The notes under the pieces: model-generated | Told to the model about the DNA's origin: nothing | The model's input: the letters and a program-made list of their open reading frames with translations, nothing else | Databases searched by the model: none | Program-made: the position numbers and the translations under genes | In this document: one piece after another, positions 12,201-22,648 of the stretch | Numbering within the stretch: the stretch's first letter is position 1 | Layout of the letters: every line of letters starts with the position of its first letter | Origin: Alisma plantago-aquatica | Lineage: Eukaryota; Streptophyta; Magnoliopsida; Alismatales; Alismataceae | DNA: 64,000 nt | NCBI GenBank assembly: GCA_963693085.1 | Contig: OY856411.1 | Span: forward strand, 112,597,267 to 112,661,266 | Direction of reading: 5' to 3'

Positions 12201-12822
12201 GCGACTGCTTCACACATACCTAGACAATTTGGAAATTAACAATATCATCCACGAGTTGGAATACATCACAAATAACAAGATCTCTTGGAGATGGGGTGCA
12301 GAATACACCCCAAGGCAGCATATACCTTTCTCACCTACAGAGGCATCACCCCATATTACTCCCTCATCTGAAAAAACAAATGGTATCAGAAGCACAAAAT
12401 ATTTTTTTGGATCCTACAAAACAAAAAACTCCTCACCGACCAAAACATCATCAAGAGAGGATTCTTCGGTCCTACCAGATGCTATCTCTGCCTAGCAGAA
12501 TTGGAAACAACAGAACATATTTTCAACAATCGTTCTTTTTCAAAACTCATCATCAAAATTTTTTTGACATAAGATATGATAATCAAAATTTTATTTCTAT
12601 ACCTTTTTCTATCAAACCTCTTCATAGAGTAGCACATTTCTTCCCTGAAGACATCATAATCACCATTTTATGGAACATTTGGATAGAAAGAAACCACAAA
12701 AAATTCAATAACTCCAAAAATAGTTTACATATCATCTTCTTAAAGATATCATCAGATATTTCTATCCAACATGCTTGCAGGACAGACATTGACATCATCA
12801 AGGCTGAATCTAGCAGAAGGTA
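9255..12822 (+). pseudogene. LINE-A ORF2: endonuclease, reverse transcriptase, Cys/His domain; decayed by stops
   Basis: Begins at ATG 9,255 with MKITSWNVCGAS, the usual APE-type endonuclease start of plant L1 ORF2. Visible endonuclease motifs are QEIK near 9,358, GGDFN near 9,667, RLDHF near 9,840 and DHFP near 9,924. Reverse transcriptase follows: SPGTDGIN near 10,604, PISLIN near 10,795, GLRQGDPLS near 11,165 and the catalytic FADD near 11,300. A C-x2-C-type segment (CYLCLAELETTEHIF) near 12,477-12,524 fits zf-RVT. Stops lie at 9,618, 9,981, 10,281, 10,389, 10,500, 10,659, 10,887, 11,073, 11,280, 11,406, 11,787 and 11,820, with more after that, yet the frame does not change until about 12,540, where a shift moves the C-terminus to another frame. 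Inactive. Confidence 0.85.
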
Positions 12823-12971
12823 GCCCGAAACACAACACAACAGCAGGCGATGTCTTCTACACTTTGGAGGAGATCTTGGAGGAAGAATCAGACTTCCGAT
12901 CATATGATTTGGTAGGCCCAGCAGACCTAGTTCTTTTTCGATCTTGATTTTCATCTTTAGAGGCTTGTTAT

Positions 12972-13125
12972 AGGGGTGCCTCCCCCTTGAACTATTTCCA
13001 TCATAGTTTTTATTTCATCCTATCCTTAGTTATTGTTTGTACCAATATAAATACCTCATAGGTGCTAGCCTGCCTATCTGTAAGTATGTTTTTCAGAAAT
13101 GCATGACCTTTTACGCAAAAAAAAA
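12972..13125 (+). other. LINE-A 3' end: short G/C hairpin and A9 tail
   Basis: AGGGG (12,972-12,976) and CCCCT (12,983-12,987) pair around the loop TGCCTC, about 130 bp before the nine-A tail at 13,117-13,125. Some plant L1 lineages require a 3' stem-loop for recognition by their own reverse transcriptase; that role is inferred. Confidence 0.5.
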
Positions 13126-13864
13126 GTATAGCTATACAGAAAACACTAGTGCTAAATAACCCATCCTGTAAAAGGTGAATGTGATATCTATTATACTCTT
13201 TATTGTAGTATGGAATGTCTATATATACAATCGCCACTGATGAGGTCCTCCATGTGTCCTATAGTGTGCATTGCCATAGACAATACAACCTTATTTCTGT
13301 CTTCGTGTATATGAAGGCTGGTTTTGATGCCCATGCTTGTTACTATGTTAGTGGTGCTCTTGATGACCCTTGAAAGGGCTTGTGGGCCTTTGAGCCGACC
13401 GGTCAGGAAGTATGTGATACACGTGGTATCAATCTCCAACCACATGATTATGATTCCTCTCAAATTGCTGATGTTGAGGGTGTAATTAGTCATTTTTTGA
13501 AGTGGCTTTTATTTTTTCCACACTTCCCAAACTCTTGGCTATGACCAATTTGATCATATCCTGAGGGTGTATTCATCTATATATGTTCAATGAGGTAAAT
13601 CCTTGTGGTTATCATAGTTGTGGGATGATGCTGCACATAGGATGCCTATGATGGAGAGCATGACTGTGGAGGTCTAGTAATGGAAGAGGATCTAATTTGC
13701 AGAAGACGCGTTCGGTGATGGGGGCAGTTAATTTACAAGCCTTATCCCGGAGGTAGATCGACTTATCACTTTATCTGATTAAGTGGTTATGATCTCCTCT
13801 TGTGGTAAGATGCAATACTTGTTAATTATGTTGTACCGATATAGTCTCAGATGTGATAGAAACT
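13126..13864. other. Unassigned flank between LINE-A and copia-C
   Basis: The first about 100 bp (13,126-13,225) also occur at 37,791-37,889. The remaining about 660 bp are absent from unit 2, where the sequence jumps from CTATATAT directly to TAAACCTAAAG. I see no convincing reading frame, repeat or terminal motif in it. It may be old host sequence, or part of the transposon that copia-C landed in. Confidence 0.5.
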
Positions 13865-15345
13865 TGTTGCAGAAGCGTTACTTACAAACATATAAACCTA
13901 AAGAAGAAACACCATATTTAATGTGTAAAATTCTCCTCAAGGAGAAATGAAAAACCACAGGGCAATACCAGTCAAAAAACATTATGTAATTAAGATTACA
14001 ACTCACATCTTCTGGATTTAATCACCCCTAAATCTGCGTAGCCCTCCCCACACAAGATCAAAGACGAGGAAGAAGAGAATCACACTCAATGTGTACAAGC
14101 CTCCCTCTTTACTTGATCTCCTCATGGTGCCGTTGTCTGGGGACCGCTTGATGCCACTATGACCATTGACTGGGTCTGACCATTGCTGCTATGGAAGCAT
14201 TGTGTCTTTAACTGCCAACCGCTAATTTGCTTCTAGGCAAAGTTGCTAGCCCTCTCTTATCAACCATGAGAGCTTCTCTGACAGTGCATGTAATGTGTCA
14301 CTGACTATCAGCCGCAACTTCTCTTCAAGACAAAGTCGTCGATCCTCTCTTATCAACCATGAGAGATCCTCCAGTTGTTCTATCTCTTCTATCATAAGAA
14401 AACACCAACAAGCAATTGGGGGGGATGATCTCAATGACCTCCCCTAGGCCCTCTATTTATATGCCTCTGTGATATGTGGTTGCAACTAGGAATCCTACTC
14501 CAATTCCTAATCCAATACCATGTTACACATTGGAAACCATCTTCATTCCCTTTGTATAATTCCTTTGTCTCTAATATATAAATTGAAGATAAGCCTTATA
14601 AACATCATCTTCTTAATGTTCAATATTTAGTCCTTGATCTAGAGTAGACTATTTGAGATACACACACACTCAATATTATACATTTGACTCACATGATAAT
14701 CGCGATGCATTTCATAGTCTCACTTTTCAAGTGGTTGGGATATCACTCTAAGGAAGGGACAAACTTCATCTACATCATCACTCACATAATCCAAATACTT
14801 TATATTATATCCCAGAACTACTTGTATGTCATCCATTAAATAAGATTACATTGAGTAGTATTAAACCACACTAGACAATATGTAATCATTGTTGGGACTT
14901 TAGGTCTATGGACCACAATCACCACTATTACATTGATATATGATAAATCCTTCCATTTTTCGATTCCATTCATCATACTCAAGTTGATCTTTCCCCTAAA
15001 CTTGTTCATTACAAGTACCTATGTGTTTGATTTGATATCCAATTTCATGTCTGGTGACATGTTGTCATTAGTCAAAATACATATTAGTCTAATGTATTAT
15101 GGTCATCCAGATTCCTAGAATTATATCTGACTAGGGACATACAAAAAAATAAATACTCTTAGAAAACACATGATATCATGCTCAACGAGTCATATATTCC
15201 TATGACATTATTATATTATATTTATTCATTTTATCATATTAAAGAAAACATTATCATTGTACTTTTCTTTAGTAATAGTTAAATCAATTACAAAGTATAT
15301 CATTACAATCATCATTTAAATAGTTCTTAGGCCATACTACCTATA
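13865..15345 (-). repeat. Copia-C 3' LTR (unit 1)
   Basis: Follows the RNase H coding end and a purine tract (minus strand AGTGGAAGAC, 15,346-15,355 complement). The low-coordinate end is put at TGTTGCAG (13,865), which would read CTGCAACA on the minus strand; this is a guess from LTR convention. Open frames inside (for example 14,933-15,118) are not conserved proteins. Homologue in unit 2: 37,886-39,376. Confidence 0.55.
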
Positions 15346-15608
15346 GTCTTCCACTTACACTAGAGCCAATCACTCACAAATCCAAGTCCAAGTGATCTAA
15401 CATGACCATCATGTTGTTTTTGTTGTTGAAGTGCTTTCTTCAGAGGATCAACATAATTGCTTTTAATCAGGAACTTGCAAAACCTCGAATCTCCTTGATG
15501 GTCAATCTCTCATATGAGATGGTAACTACATTTTATGTTCTTTAAATGTTGATGTCATTTACATTTCATAGCTTGTGCGATGACTACTTTGTTGTCGCAA
15601 TATAAATA
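15346..15608 (-). pseudogene. Copia-C RNase H, C-terminal part (unit 1)
   Basis: Read on the minus strand, this segment gives the end of a copia RNase H: a degenerate HLI-EI segment, a stretch corresponding to the family's 'VDPxxKAL', and a C-terminus with the usual short 'SDWL' before the polypurine tract. Several stops are present. The protein continues on the other side of the Sirevirus at 24,074, where the 'YCDN' motif of RNase H lies close to the insertion point. This domain degrades the RNA strand of the hybrid during element replication; here it is dead. Confidence 0.65.
15604..15608 (+). repeat. Target-site duplication AAATA, left
   Basis: Matches 24,074-24,078 on the other side of the Sirevirus-like element; five bases is standard for Ty1-copia integrases. 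Confidence 0.9.
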
Positions 15609-17032
15609 TGAAAAACACTAGAGGGGGGGTGAATAGATTTTTTGAATTATTTTAACAATTTATTGAATTCAAACAACCACAATTGAGATAGAAAGAATGA
15701 GACAGGTGTTTAGAGTGGTTCCAACTATAGCAAATACTATAGTTGTCAGTCCACTACCCGGTTGCTTACCCAACCGGGATTTGAAAGTATTTATTTTATT
15801 ACCTCTCGAGGATTTATACAAAATACAATACTTTCCTTTACACCCTTTGAACAGCCTTCACTTGAAGTAGGTGCACCAACTTTGAGATAGCCTTCTATGA
15901 AGTAACTCCAAGCTCCCCCTTGAAGTAGCCTTCCTCTCTAGAAGTAATCTCCCGTTGCACCAGCCTTCTGAAGTAGCTCAAAGTCTCCTACTTTGCCAAG
16001 AAGATCTTCAACCTCTCCAATCCGCAGCCTCCAACCTAGGAGTAGTAAGGAGAGTACAAACAATAATAGGGAACAAGAAAGAAAAAAGGAAATTACAACT
16101 TATCCTTTATAGCTCAAGGCTTGATTTGCCTAGATCAAGCGTATAGATCTCCTAACCAAGTGTGTGGACTTGTGATTGCAGTGGATAGGAGATACTAGCC
16201 TATAGAACACGAATTATGAGCTAAAGAATGAAATGGCCAATTGTCACAATGCTCAAATTGCTTACAAACAGATTGCACAAAGTATGCTCAAGGATTTCTC
16301 AAGTGTAGCAAGTGTAAACAAGTAAGTTTGAGTGTCCTATGGCTTGTCCTATTTATAGGAATGGCCTAAGGATGCTTAAGGACGTTCTAGACAACTTCTA
16401 GGGGTTTCTAAGTGCTTAACTAGCTGTTAGGTATAAAGTTGTTGCTTTAACAACGGCTAATTAATTAATTCTGCAGTTACTGTCAGAGACAATCTCGGTC
16501 GAGGAATGGTCGACCGAGACACCTACTCGGTCGAACTTTTGTCGACCGACAGGCACTCTGGAACAAGTGATTTGCAACGCCTTTCTCCAACTGCCAACTA
16601 ACTTGTCTGTTGTGTCTAACGACTACTTTGGATCTTTTCTCGGTCGAGGAGTTTGTCGACCGAGAGTGTCTCGGTCGAGGAGTTTGTCGACCGAGATTGA
16701 TCCTGTTTCAATGTTTCAATTTAGGCACTAATTATATGTATGAGTGTGCTAATGTGATCTTATTTGAATGGGATGACTTGTCTAACTATAGTGTTTAGCT
16801 AGGGAAAATCTAACGCTTGATTTACATACAATTCTAAGTACTTGTACAGTATATTTTTGTACAAGTTTTTACAACAGTGATTACATTGCATGAAAATATA
16901 AATATATAAGCTTGTGGATTTTCCCTTGTTGCTTTATCATCCTGCACACTCAAGTAGCTCGTTAGATTAATAAGAATGAAATGTTTTTCATAATCAAAAC
17001 AAAGGGATTTATAGATGTCCATTTAGCCAACA
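15609..17032 (-). repeat. Sirevirus-like 3' LTR
   Basis: On the minus strand it begins TGTTGGCTAAATGG and ends GTGTTTTTCA. It holds four long palindromes of the form CTCGGTCGA-N-TCGACCGAG (16,494-16,518; 16,526-16,550; 16,639-16,664; 16,670-16,695), a TATA box, two perfect hairpins near its end, and a cluster of TGAAGTA motifs between 15,855 and 15,985. Confidence 0.92.
15722..15778 (-). other. Two adjacent perfect hairpins near the LTR end
   Basis: CAACTATAG / CTATAGTTG (9-bp stem, 6-nt loop, 15,722-15,745) and CCCGGTTG / CAACCGGG (8-bp stem, 6-nt loop, 15,757-15,778). The same pair is unchanged in the other LTR at 22,762-22,785 and 22,797-22,818. On the minus strand they lie in U5, 110-170 nt before the LTR end, hence close to the primer site in the RNA. 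A role in RNA folding, packaging or 3' processing is possible but unproven. Confidence 0.6.
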
Positions 17033-17046
17033 ATCTCCCCCTTTTT
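17033..17046 (-). other. Polypurine tract of the Sirevirus-like element
   Basis: The minus strand reads AAAAAGGGGGAGAT immediately before the 3' LTR. This is the plus-strand DNA primer site of reverse transcription. Confidence 0.85.
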
Positions 17047-17415
17047 GAAGATGACAAACATTTCCTAAATATAAAAATAAAGGAAATATAAACCATATGA
17101 GTTTCATACCTTTAAATTACCTTTTTTAGCTTTTCCTCTTGTTTATAAAATGTGTGCTTATTATTCCCCTTGAATTATGGAACATGAAATCCAATTCACT
17201 AGGGAATATAGCAACTTTCAATGTAAAGCCAAGAGTTTTTTTTTATGAAACTCATTGATTGAGTATTAAAGTTTTAGTTTTATATTTATTTCTCCCCCTT
17301 TGTCATTTCAAAATGATATCCGTTTAGAAATAAAAACTCCCCCTTAATTAGATGTCCCATAAAAAAAATGTCCATTTAGAAGCCAAAATATCATGATGTA
17401 ATTAAGAGTTTTTGT

Positions 17416-20400
17416 TTAAGTAGCACAAATATCAAAGAAAACATCTTCCAAAGGAGTGATAAGTAATTTCTTCCTAATTTTGGTAAATTGATCTAGTGGA
17501 AGTGGTTTTGTAAAAATATCAGCCAATTGATCTTCCGTATCAACATGATGAAGGGAAACATGATTCTTGGAAATGTGATCCCTTAAAAAATGATGACGGA
17601 TTTCAATATGTTTAGCTCGGCTGTGTAAAATAGGATTGTGTGCTAAGTTTATAGCGCTCGTGTTGTCACAAAAAATAGGTGTAGATGAAAGAGTAAAACC
17701 ATAATCGTTTAATACTTGTTGCATATAAAGCACTTGAGCACAACAAGATCCAGCTGCCATATATTCAGCTTCAGTTGTAGATAGGGCAACCGTATTTTGT
17801 TTCTTGCTAAACCAAGATACTAAAGCTCTCCCTAACAAGAAACAACCACCACTAGTACTCTTGCGATCAAGGCGAGAACCAGCATAATCCGCATCAGTAT
17901 AAGCTTTAAAATCCAAGGATTGTCCTTTTGGATACCATAAACCAAAACAAGTAGTGCCGGCTAGATAATGAAGAATTCGTTTAACTGCTAGAAAATGAGA
18001 GTGCATAGGTTGCGATTGAAATCGAGCACAAAGACCAACTGGAAACATAATGTCCGGTCTAGAAGTAGTTAAGTAAAGCAAACTACCAATCATGGATCTA
18101 TATAAAGAATCATCAATAGGTTCCCCATTTTCATCCTTATCAATTTTAATAGAAGTAGCCATAGGAGTAGTAGCATGTTTGCACTGGTCCATCCCAAAAC
18201 GTGTTAAGAGTTCTTTAGTATATTTTTCTTGGCTTATGAATATTCCAGCAGGTGTTTGAAAACTAAGAAAGAAGGTTAGTTCACCCATGAGGCTCATTTC
18301 AAATTCTTTTTGCATAATATCACTAAATTGTGTGCACAATGAATCATTAGAAGCTCCAAAAATAATATCATCAACATATATTTGCACAACAAGGAAATCA
18401 GATGTATATGTTTTGAAAAATAAAGTAGAATCTGAATTTCCAATAGAAAAACCATTATCAAAAAGATATGTTCTTGAGCCTTTCATACCAATTTCTAGGT
18501 GCTTGTTTTAAACCATAAAGTGCTTTCTTAAGTTTATAAACATAGTCACCTTTTTCTGGTATTTCAAAACCAGGTGGTTGGGCAACATATACTTCTTCTT
18601 GAATGATGCCATTTAGAAATGCACTTTTTACATCCATTTGGTAGAGTTTGATGTTTTTATGTGCAGCAATAGCTAGTAACATTCTAATAGCTTCAAGTCT
18701 AGCTACTGGTGCATACGTTTCATCAAAATCTATTCCTTCTTGTTGATTATATCCTTGTGCTACTAACCGAGCTTTATTCCTTATTACTTCTCCTGACTCA
18801 TTTATCTTGTTCCTAAAAACCCATTTAGTTCCTATTATGGTTTTATCTTGTGGTTTAGGAACTAAATCCCATACATCATTTTTAGTGAATTGATTCAATT
18901 CTTCTTGCATGGCTATTATCCAATAGTCATCTTTAAGAGCTTCAGATATCTTTTTAGGTTCAATGATAGAAACAAAAGCCATGTTTGCAACATCTCTAAA
19001 GGAAGAACGAGTTTTGACTTTATCATTAGGATCTCCAATAATTAATTCTTGAGGATGATCTTTAATAAGTCTAGGTGCAGGTTGTGGTTCATCTTGGTGA
19101 TTATTTGTAGCACCTTTCTCACTATCGTTTGGTATGTTTAACTTTTCGAATTGATTAGTGAGATCTATGATTTCTAGATTTTCAGATTTGGATTCTTCAT
19201 GAAAAGAAACATGAATAGATTCCTCAACTTTTCTAGATATAGTGTTATATACTCTAAAAGCTTTTCTAGAAGTGGAATATCCCAAAAAGAATGCTTTGTG
19301 TGATTTTGAGTCAAACTTATCTCTATCATCTTTGGTATTTAAGATATAGCATGTGGAGCCAAAGGTATGAAAATAGTCAACTCTAGGTTTCTTAGAATGT
19401 ATTAGTTCATATGGAGTTTTCTTTAAATGAGAGTGAATAGTTACTCTATTTAGCACATAGCATGCAGTGTTTACAGCTTCAGCCCAAAAGGTTTTGGGTG
19501 TGTTATGTTCAAGCATCATAGTTCTAGCCATTTCTTGCAGTGATCGATTTTTCCTTTCAACTATACCATTTTGTTGTGGGGTGCGTGGAGCAGAAAAATT
19601 ATGTGTGTACCCTTGAGATGTACAAAACTCTTCAAATGTATGGTTTTCAAATTCTCCACCATGATCACTTCTAATGGTACATATTTTGCTTTGTAATAGA
19701 TTTTCAATTTTGGAACAAAATTGTATAAAAACATGAATAGTATCATCTTTACTTACAATAAAGTGTACCCATGTGTATCTACTATAATCATCAACAATAA
19801 CAAAACAATATCTTTTACCACCAATAGATTATGTCCTCATGGGTCCAAATAAATCCATATGAAATAATTCTAAGGACCTACTGGTGCTAAGTACATGTTT
19901 TGGTTTAAAAGAGGTTTTGATTTGCTTTCCCATTGTGCATGGTTCACAGTTTTCAACTTGATCAAAAGATAAAGTAGGCAATCCACGGACAAGATCATAT
20001 TTCACTAACTTTTTAATAACATGTGAACTAGCATGTCCTAGCTTTTTATGCCATACTTGTAAGGTGTTTTCATTTGCAAGCAAGCATTTTCCCACTACTG
20101 ATTTCATAGAGTTAGGTTTAAGAATATAAAGATTTCCAACTCTATTTCCTTCATAAACAACATTTGTAGTGTTTTCCATCAATAACTTGCAGCAAGTTTT
20201 GTTAAATAACACATCATAACCACTATCACATAATTGACTAACACTTATCAAATTATGGTGCAAACCATCAATGAGTAGAACATTCTTTATTTCGAGGTTT
20301 GTACCAACATTACCTATTCCAACGATTTTGCCCTTTCCATTGTCTCCAAAGGTGACTGTTCCACTTTTCTTTTCTTCAAAGGTTTGGAATGCATCCTTGT

Positions 20401-20500
20401 TTCCGGTCATATGTTTGGAACATCCACTGTCAACCACCCATTCCTGCATTAAAATGTAGATTTTGGTACCCATGTGATGGTCCGATATGGTTAGAATCAT
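17416..20500 (-). pseudogene. Sirevirus-like pol: protease, integrase, reverse transcriptase, RNase H; one stop and one frameshift
   Basis: Minus strand, same frame as gag. The aspartic protease motif DSGCSKH is encoded near 20,410-20,435. A pre-integrase HH-CC zinc region follows, then integrase beginning near 19,870, with the characteristic PRTPQQNG near 19,580. Reverse transcriptase has YVDD near 18,370-18,385. RNase H has TDADYAGS near 17,880-17,900 and YCDNTSA-type residues near 17,660. The C-terminus ends at 17,416. Two lesions are visible: a TAA stop at 19,829-19,831 at the start of integrase, and a one-base frameshift near 18,470, where two overlapping frames share 18,458-18,486. Catalytic residues otherwise look intact, so the copy is young but cannot make a full polyprotein. 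Confidence 0.88.
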
Positions 20501-20887
20501 TTAAGTACATATTTGTATAAAAGTTCTGATTCAGAAGTCCAGTCGGTCGACAATTGTTCGACCGACATATGTCTCGGTCGACAAATTGTCGATCGAGAAG
20601 ATTACTGTATTTCAAACTGGAAAACACGGAAATGTAGCTCAGTTGACCAATTTTCGACCGAAATAATTGCTGTAAATTTTGATATGTTACAGACATTCGG
20701 TCGGTCGACAATTCTTCGACCGATTAATGGTTCGGTCGACAATACTTCGACCGAAAAAGTTTCTGTTTCAGTATAATAATGCAGAAAATCAACAATAAGC
20801 ATGAAATCTTTTGTTTAGTTGAGATAAGACAATATAAATAGCAAGATGGAGCTCTTTGGTCATATCTCAACTAATTTCTATTTGATT
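20501..20887 (-). repeat. Gag-pol spacer with TCGGTCGA...TCGACCGA palindromes
   Basis: Non-coding stretch between the gag stop and the protease frame. It carries palindromes at 20,542-20,566, 20,573-20,597, 20,701-20,723 and 20,731-20,755, plus a degenerate one near 20,638-20,662. They share the core of the LTR palindromes. Read on the plus strand, several are followed after about ten bases by an ACTGT/CTGTTTC-like motif, as in the LTR. Confidence 0.75.
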
Positions 20888-22600
20888 CTAATAAGTTTGA
20901 GGTTTTGGGACCCAAACTAACTCGGAATCCTTAGTTTTATAAGGGCATGAAAAGGAATAGTGTCCAAGGCGTAAACAAAAATGGCAAGTAATAGAATCAA
21001 CTTCATTTCTCTTTCTTGTCGTTGTGTTCTTGGGTACAAACATAGTTTGAATTTTTTTTGGTTGATTTTTCTTTGGAGCATATCCCAAACCTTTTCTTCC
21101 GTTGAAAACATTACCAATGCTTAGGATGTTATCAAGTATATCTTTTCTTCTTAACTCATAAATTTCTCTTTGCAGCTGAGCAATATCATTCATTTTCTTG
21201 TGTAAATCTTTTCTGGCTTGATCTAGTTCAGATAGCAATGAATCTTTTTCTTTTATAACATTATCATAGTCTAGATGGTTACATAAAATAGGTTGAGTCT
21301 GAAAATCTTTTAGTTTAGATAACAAGTCAGTCTTTTCTTTAGAAAGAAGATCAAAATTTGTTTCTAAAGTGAGTAACTTTCTAGTGCAATCATCCAAGGA
21401 TGTTTTTAAAGACAAATTTTCAAGATCAATGTTATTCTTGTCAGAAGAAAGAATATCTAATTTAGCACTTAGCTCATCATTTGTTTTGATAACCCTTTTT
21501 AGTTTCTTCTTGACATCAACATACTTATCATGAATTTCTTGTAGACTAGTAACTAACTCTTCTTTGGAAAGATCAAGTAGGCTTACCTCTTGAGAATCTT
21601 CATCATCTTCTCTTGCCATTAGACAATCCACCATTTCTTCTCCGCTTTCACTACTTGACTCGTCCCATGCAGCTTTATAGGCTTTTTCTGTCTTCTTTTT
21701 GTGTGAGCTTTTCTTTCCTTTCTTTGCTTTAGAACATTCATTTTTGAAATGCCCTTTCTTCCCACATTCAAAGCACCTAGGAGGGGTAGAAGAAGAGCTG
21801 GAAATTTTGTTAGATTTAAATCTTCTGTATTTCTTACCATTTACTATCAAGGCTTCTTCTCCCTCTTCTTCACTTGACTCCTCACTTTCTTGTGTGACAG
21901 CCTTTGTAGCTTTTAGAGCCACATCCTTCTTCTTTCCTTGCTGAAGTTCACGTGCTCTTCTTTCTTCCTCTTCTAGGGTTGCTTCATGAGCTTCTAAGTT
22001 GCCAATAAGTTGCTCCATTTTCAGTCGAGTGAGGTCGTTTGCTTCTTCGATGGTTGTCACCTTTGGCTTGTATTTTGGAGGAAGTGAATGAAGGATCTTT
22101 GATACCTGATCTTTTTCAAGGATAGGTTTTCCTAGAGCACTTAAACCATTAACAATAGTAGAAAATTTTGCAAACATTTCACTAATAGATTCATCAGGAT
22201 CCATACGAAAGTGTTCAAACTTTTGTTTAAACATGCTAATTGTGGAATTTTTGACTTGGACTGTTCCTTCATAGGTTATGGATAATCTATGCCAAATATC
22301 ATAGGTTGTGTCACAATTAGATATTCTGTTAAATTCTCCTACCGATATAGAACAATATAAAATGCTTACAGCTTTTGCATTCATTTGAGCTAGCTTTACC
22401 ATATTTGCATCCCATTCTGCAAATTGAATTTGAGGGAGCTCATATGGAGTTGACACCATTCTCCATAGGTCCCGATTGATGCCTTGGAAGTAGAACTGCA
22501 TCCTTCTCTTCCAATATTGGTAGTTTGTTCCATCGAATGCTGGAGGCCTAGCAACAAGTGTCCCTTCGAGGTTGAGGTTGTTGAGTACTCCATCACCCAT
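20888..22600 (-). CDS. gag: Sirevirus-like gag polyprotein, intact 570 codons
   Basis: Structural protein that forms the virus-like particle around element RNA. Opens at the ATG at 22,600 (MGDGVLNNLNLEG), about 35 bp inside the primer site, and runs without stop to 20,888. The first about 210 residues fit the copia UBN2-type gag core. A Glu-rich stretch follows, then a CX2CX4HX4C knuckle (CFECGKKGHFKNEC, residues about 275-288), a Lys-rich region, a long heptad-rich coiled coil (about 330-500) and a second knuckle (CHFCLRLGHYSFSC, about 538-551). The coiled-coil extension and second knuckle match Sirevirus gags, which are longer than those of other copia elements. It is the only long undamaged reading frame in the window and might still supply protein if transcribed. 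Confidence 0.9.
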   Translation of the reverse strand: MGDGVLNNLNLEGTLVARPPAFDGTNYQYWKRRMQFYFQGINRDLWRMVSTPYELPQIQFAEWDANMVKLAQMNAKAVSILYCSISVGEFNRISNCDTTYDIWHRLSITYEGTVQVKNSTISMFKQKFEHFRMDPDESISEMFAKFSTIVNGLSALGKPILEKDQVSKILHSLPPKYKPKVTTIEEANDLTRLKMEQLIGNLEAHEATLEEEERRARELQQGKKKDVALKATKAVTQESEESSEEEGEEALIVNGKKYRRFKSNKISSSSSTPPRCFECGKKGHFKNECSKAKKGKKSSHKKKTEKAYKAAWDESSSESGEEMVDCLMAREDDEDSQEVSLLDLSKEELVTSLQEIHDKYVDVKKKLKRVIKTNDELSAKLDILSSDKNNIDLENLSLKTSLDDCTRKLLTLETNFDLLSKEKTDLLSKLKDFQTQPILCNHLDYDNVIKEKDSLLSELDQARKDLHKKMNDIAQLQREIYELRRKDILDNILSIGNVFNGRKGLGYAPKKNQPKKIQTMFVPKNTTTRKRNEVDSITCHFCLRLGHYSFSCPYKTKDSELVWVPKPQTY

Positions 22601-22634
22601 TTCTTCAAGACTTGGTTAGGGTTCCTTGAAGCCT

Positions 22635-22646
22635 GCTCTGATACCA
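22635..22646 (-). other. tRNA-iMet primer binding site of the Sirevirus-like element
   Basis: The minus strand reads TGGTATCAGAGC two bases after the 5' LTR end, a perfect match to the complement of the plant initiator tRNA-Met 3' end. This primes minus-strand DNA synthesis. Confidence 0.92.
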
Positions 22647-22648
22647 AT

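Larger units (their letters stand above)
6481..13125 (+). mobile_element. LINE-A copy A3, nearly complete (leader missing)
   Basis: The only LINE-A in the window with ORF2 and a 3' end. It starts inside the leader just before ORF1, joined to LINE-B at TGG, and ends in nine A residues (13,117-13,125). ORF1 and ORF2 are separated by about 100 bp. ORF2 has endonuclease, reverse transcriptase and a zf-RVT-like Cys/His segment but no recognisable RNase H domain, unlike LINE-B. The 3' flank begins with the perfect palindrome GTATAGCTATAC, which is also the right side of the collapsed copy A6. Confidence 0.85.

Noticed and set aside
13200..13493. 97-codon minus-strand frame in the unassigned flank
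   Set aside because: No recognisable motif, no conservation (absent from unit 2) and no start context; insufficient to call a gene.
14933..15118. Open frame with a membrane-like product (also 38,890-39,165)
   Set aside because: It lies within the copia-C LTR and reads against the element; hydrophobicity follows from AT-rich sequence.
16494..16695. Regularly repeated palindromes as a CRISPR-like array
   Set aside because: There are no unique spacers of even length, the repeats differ, and they sit inside a plant LTR retrotransposon.
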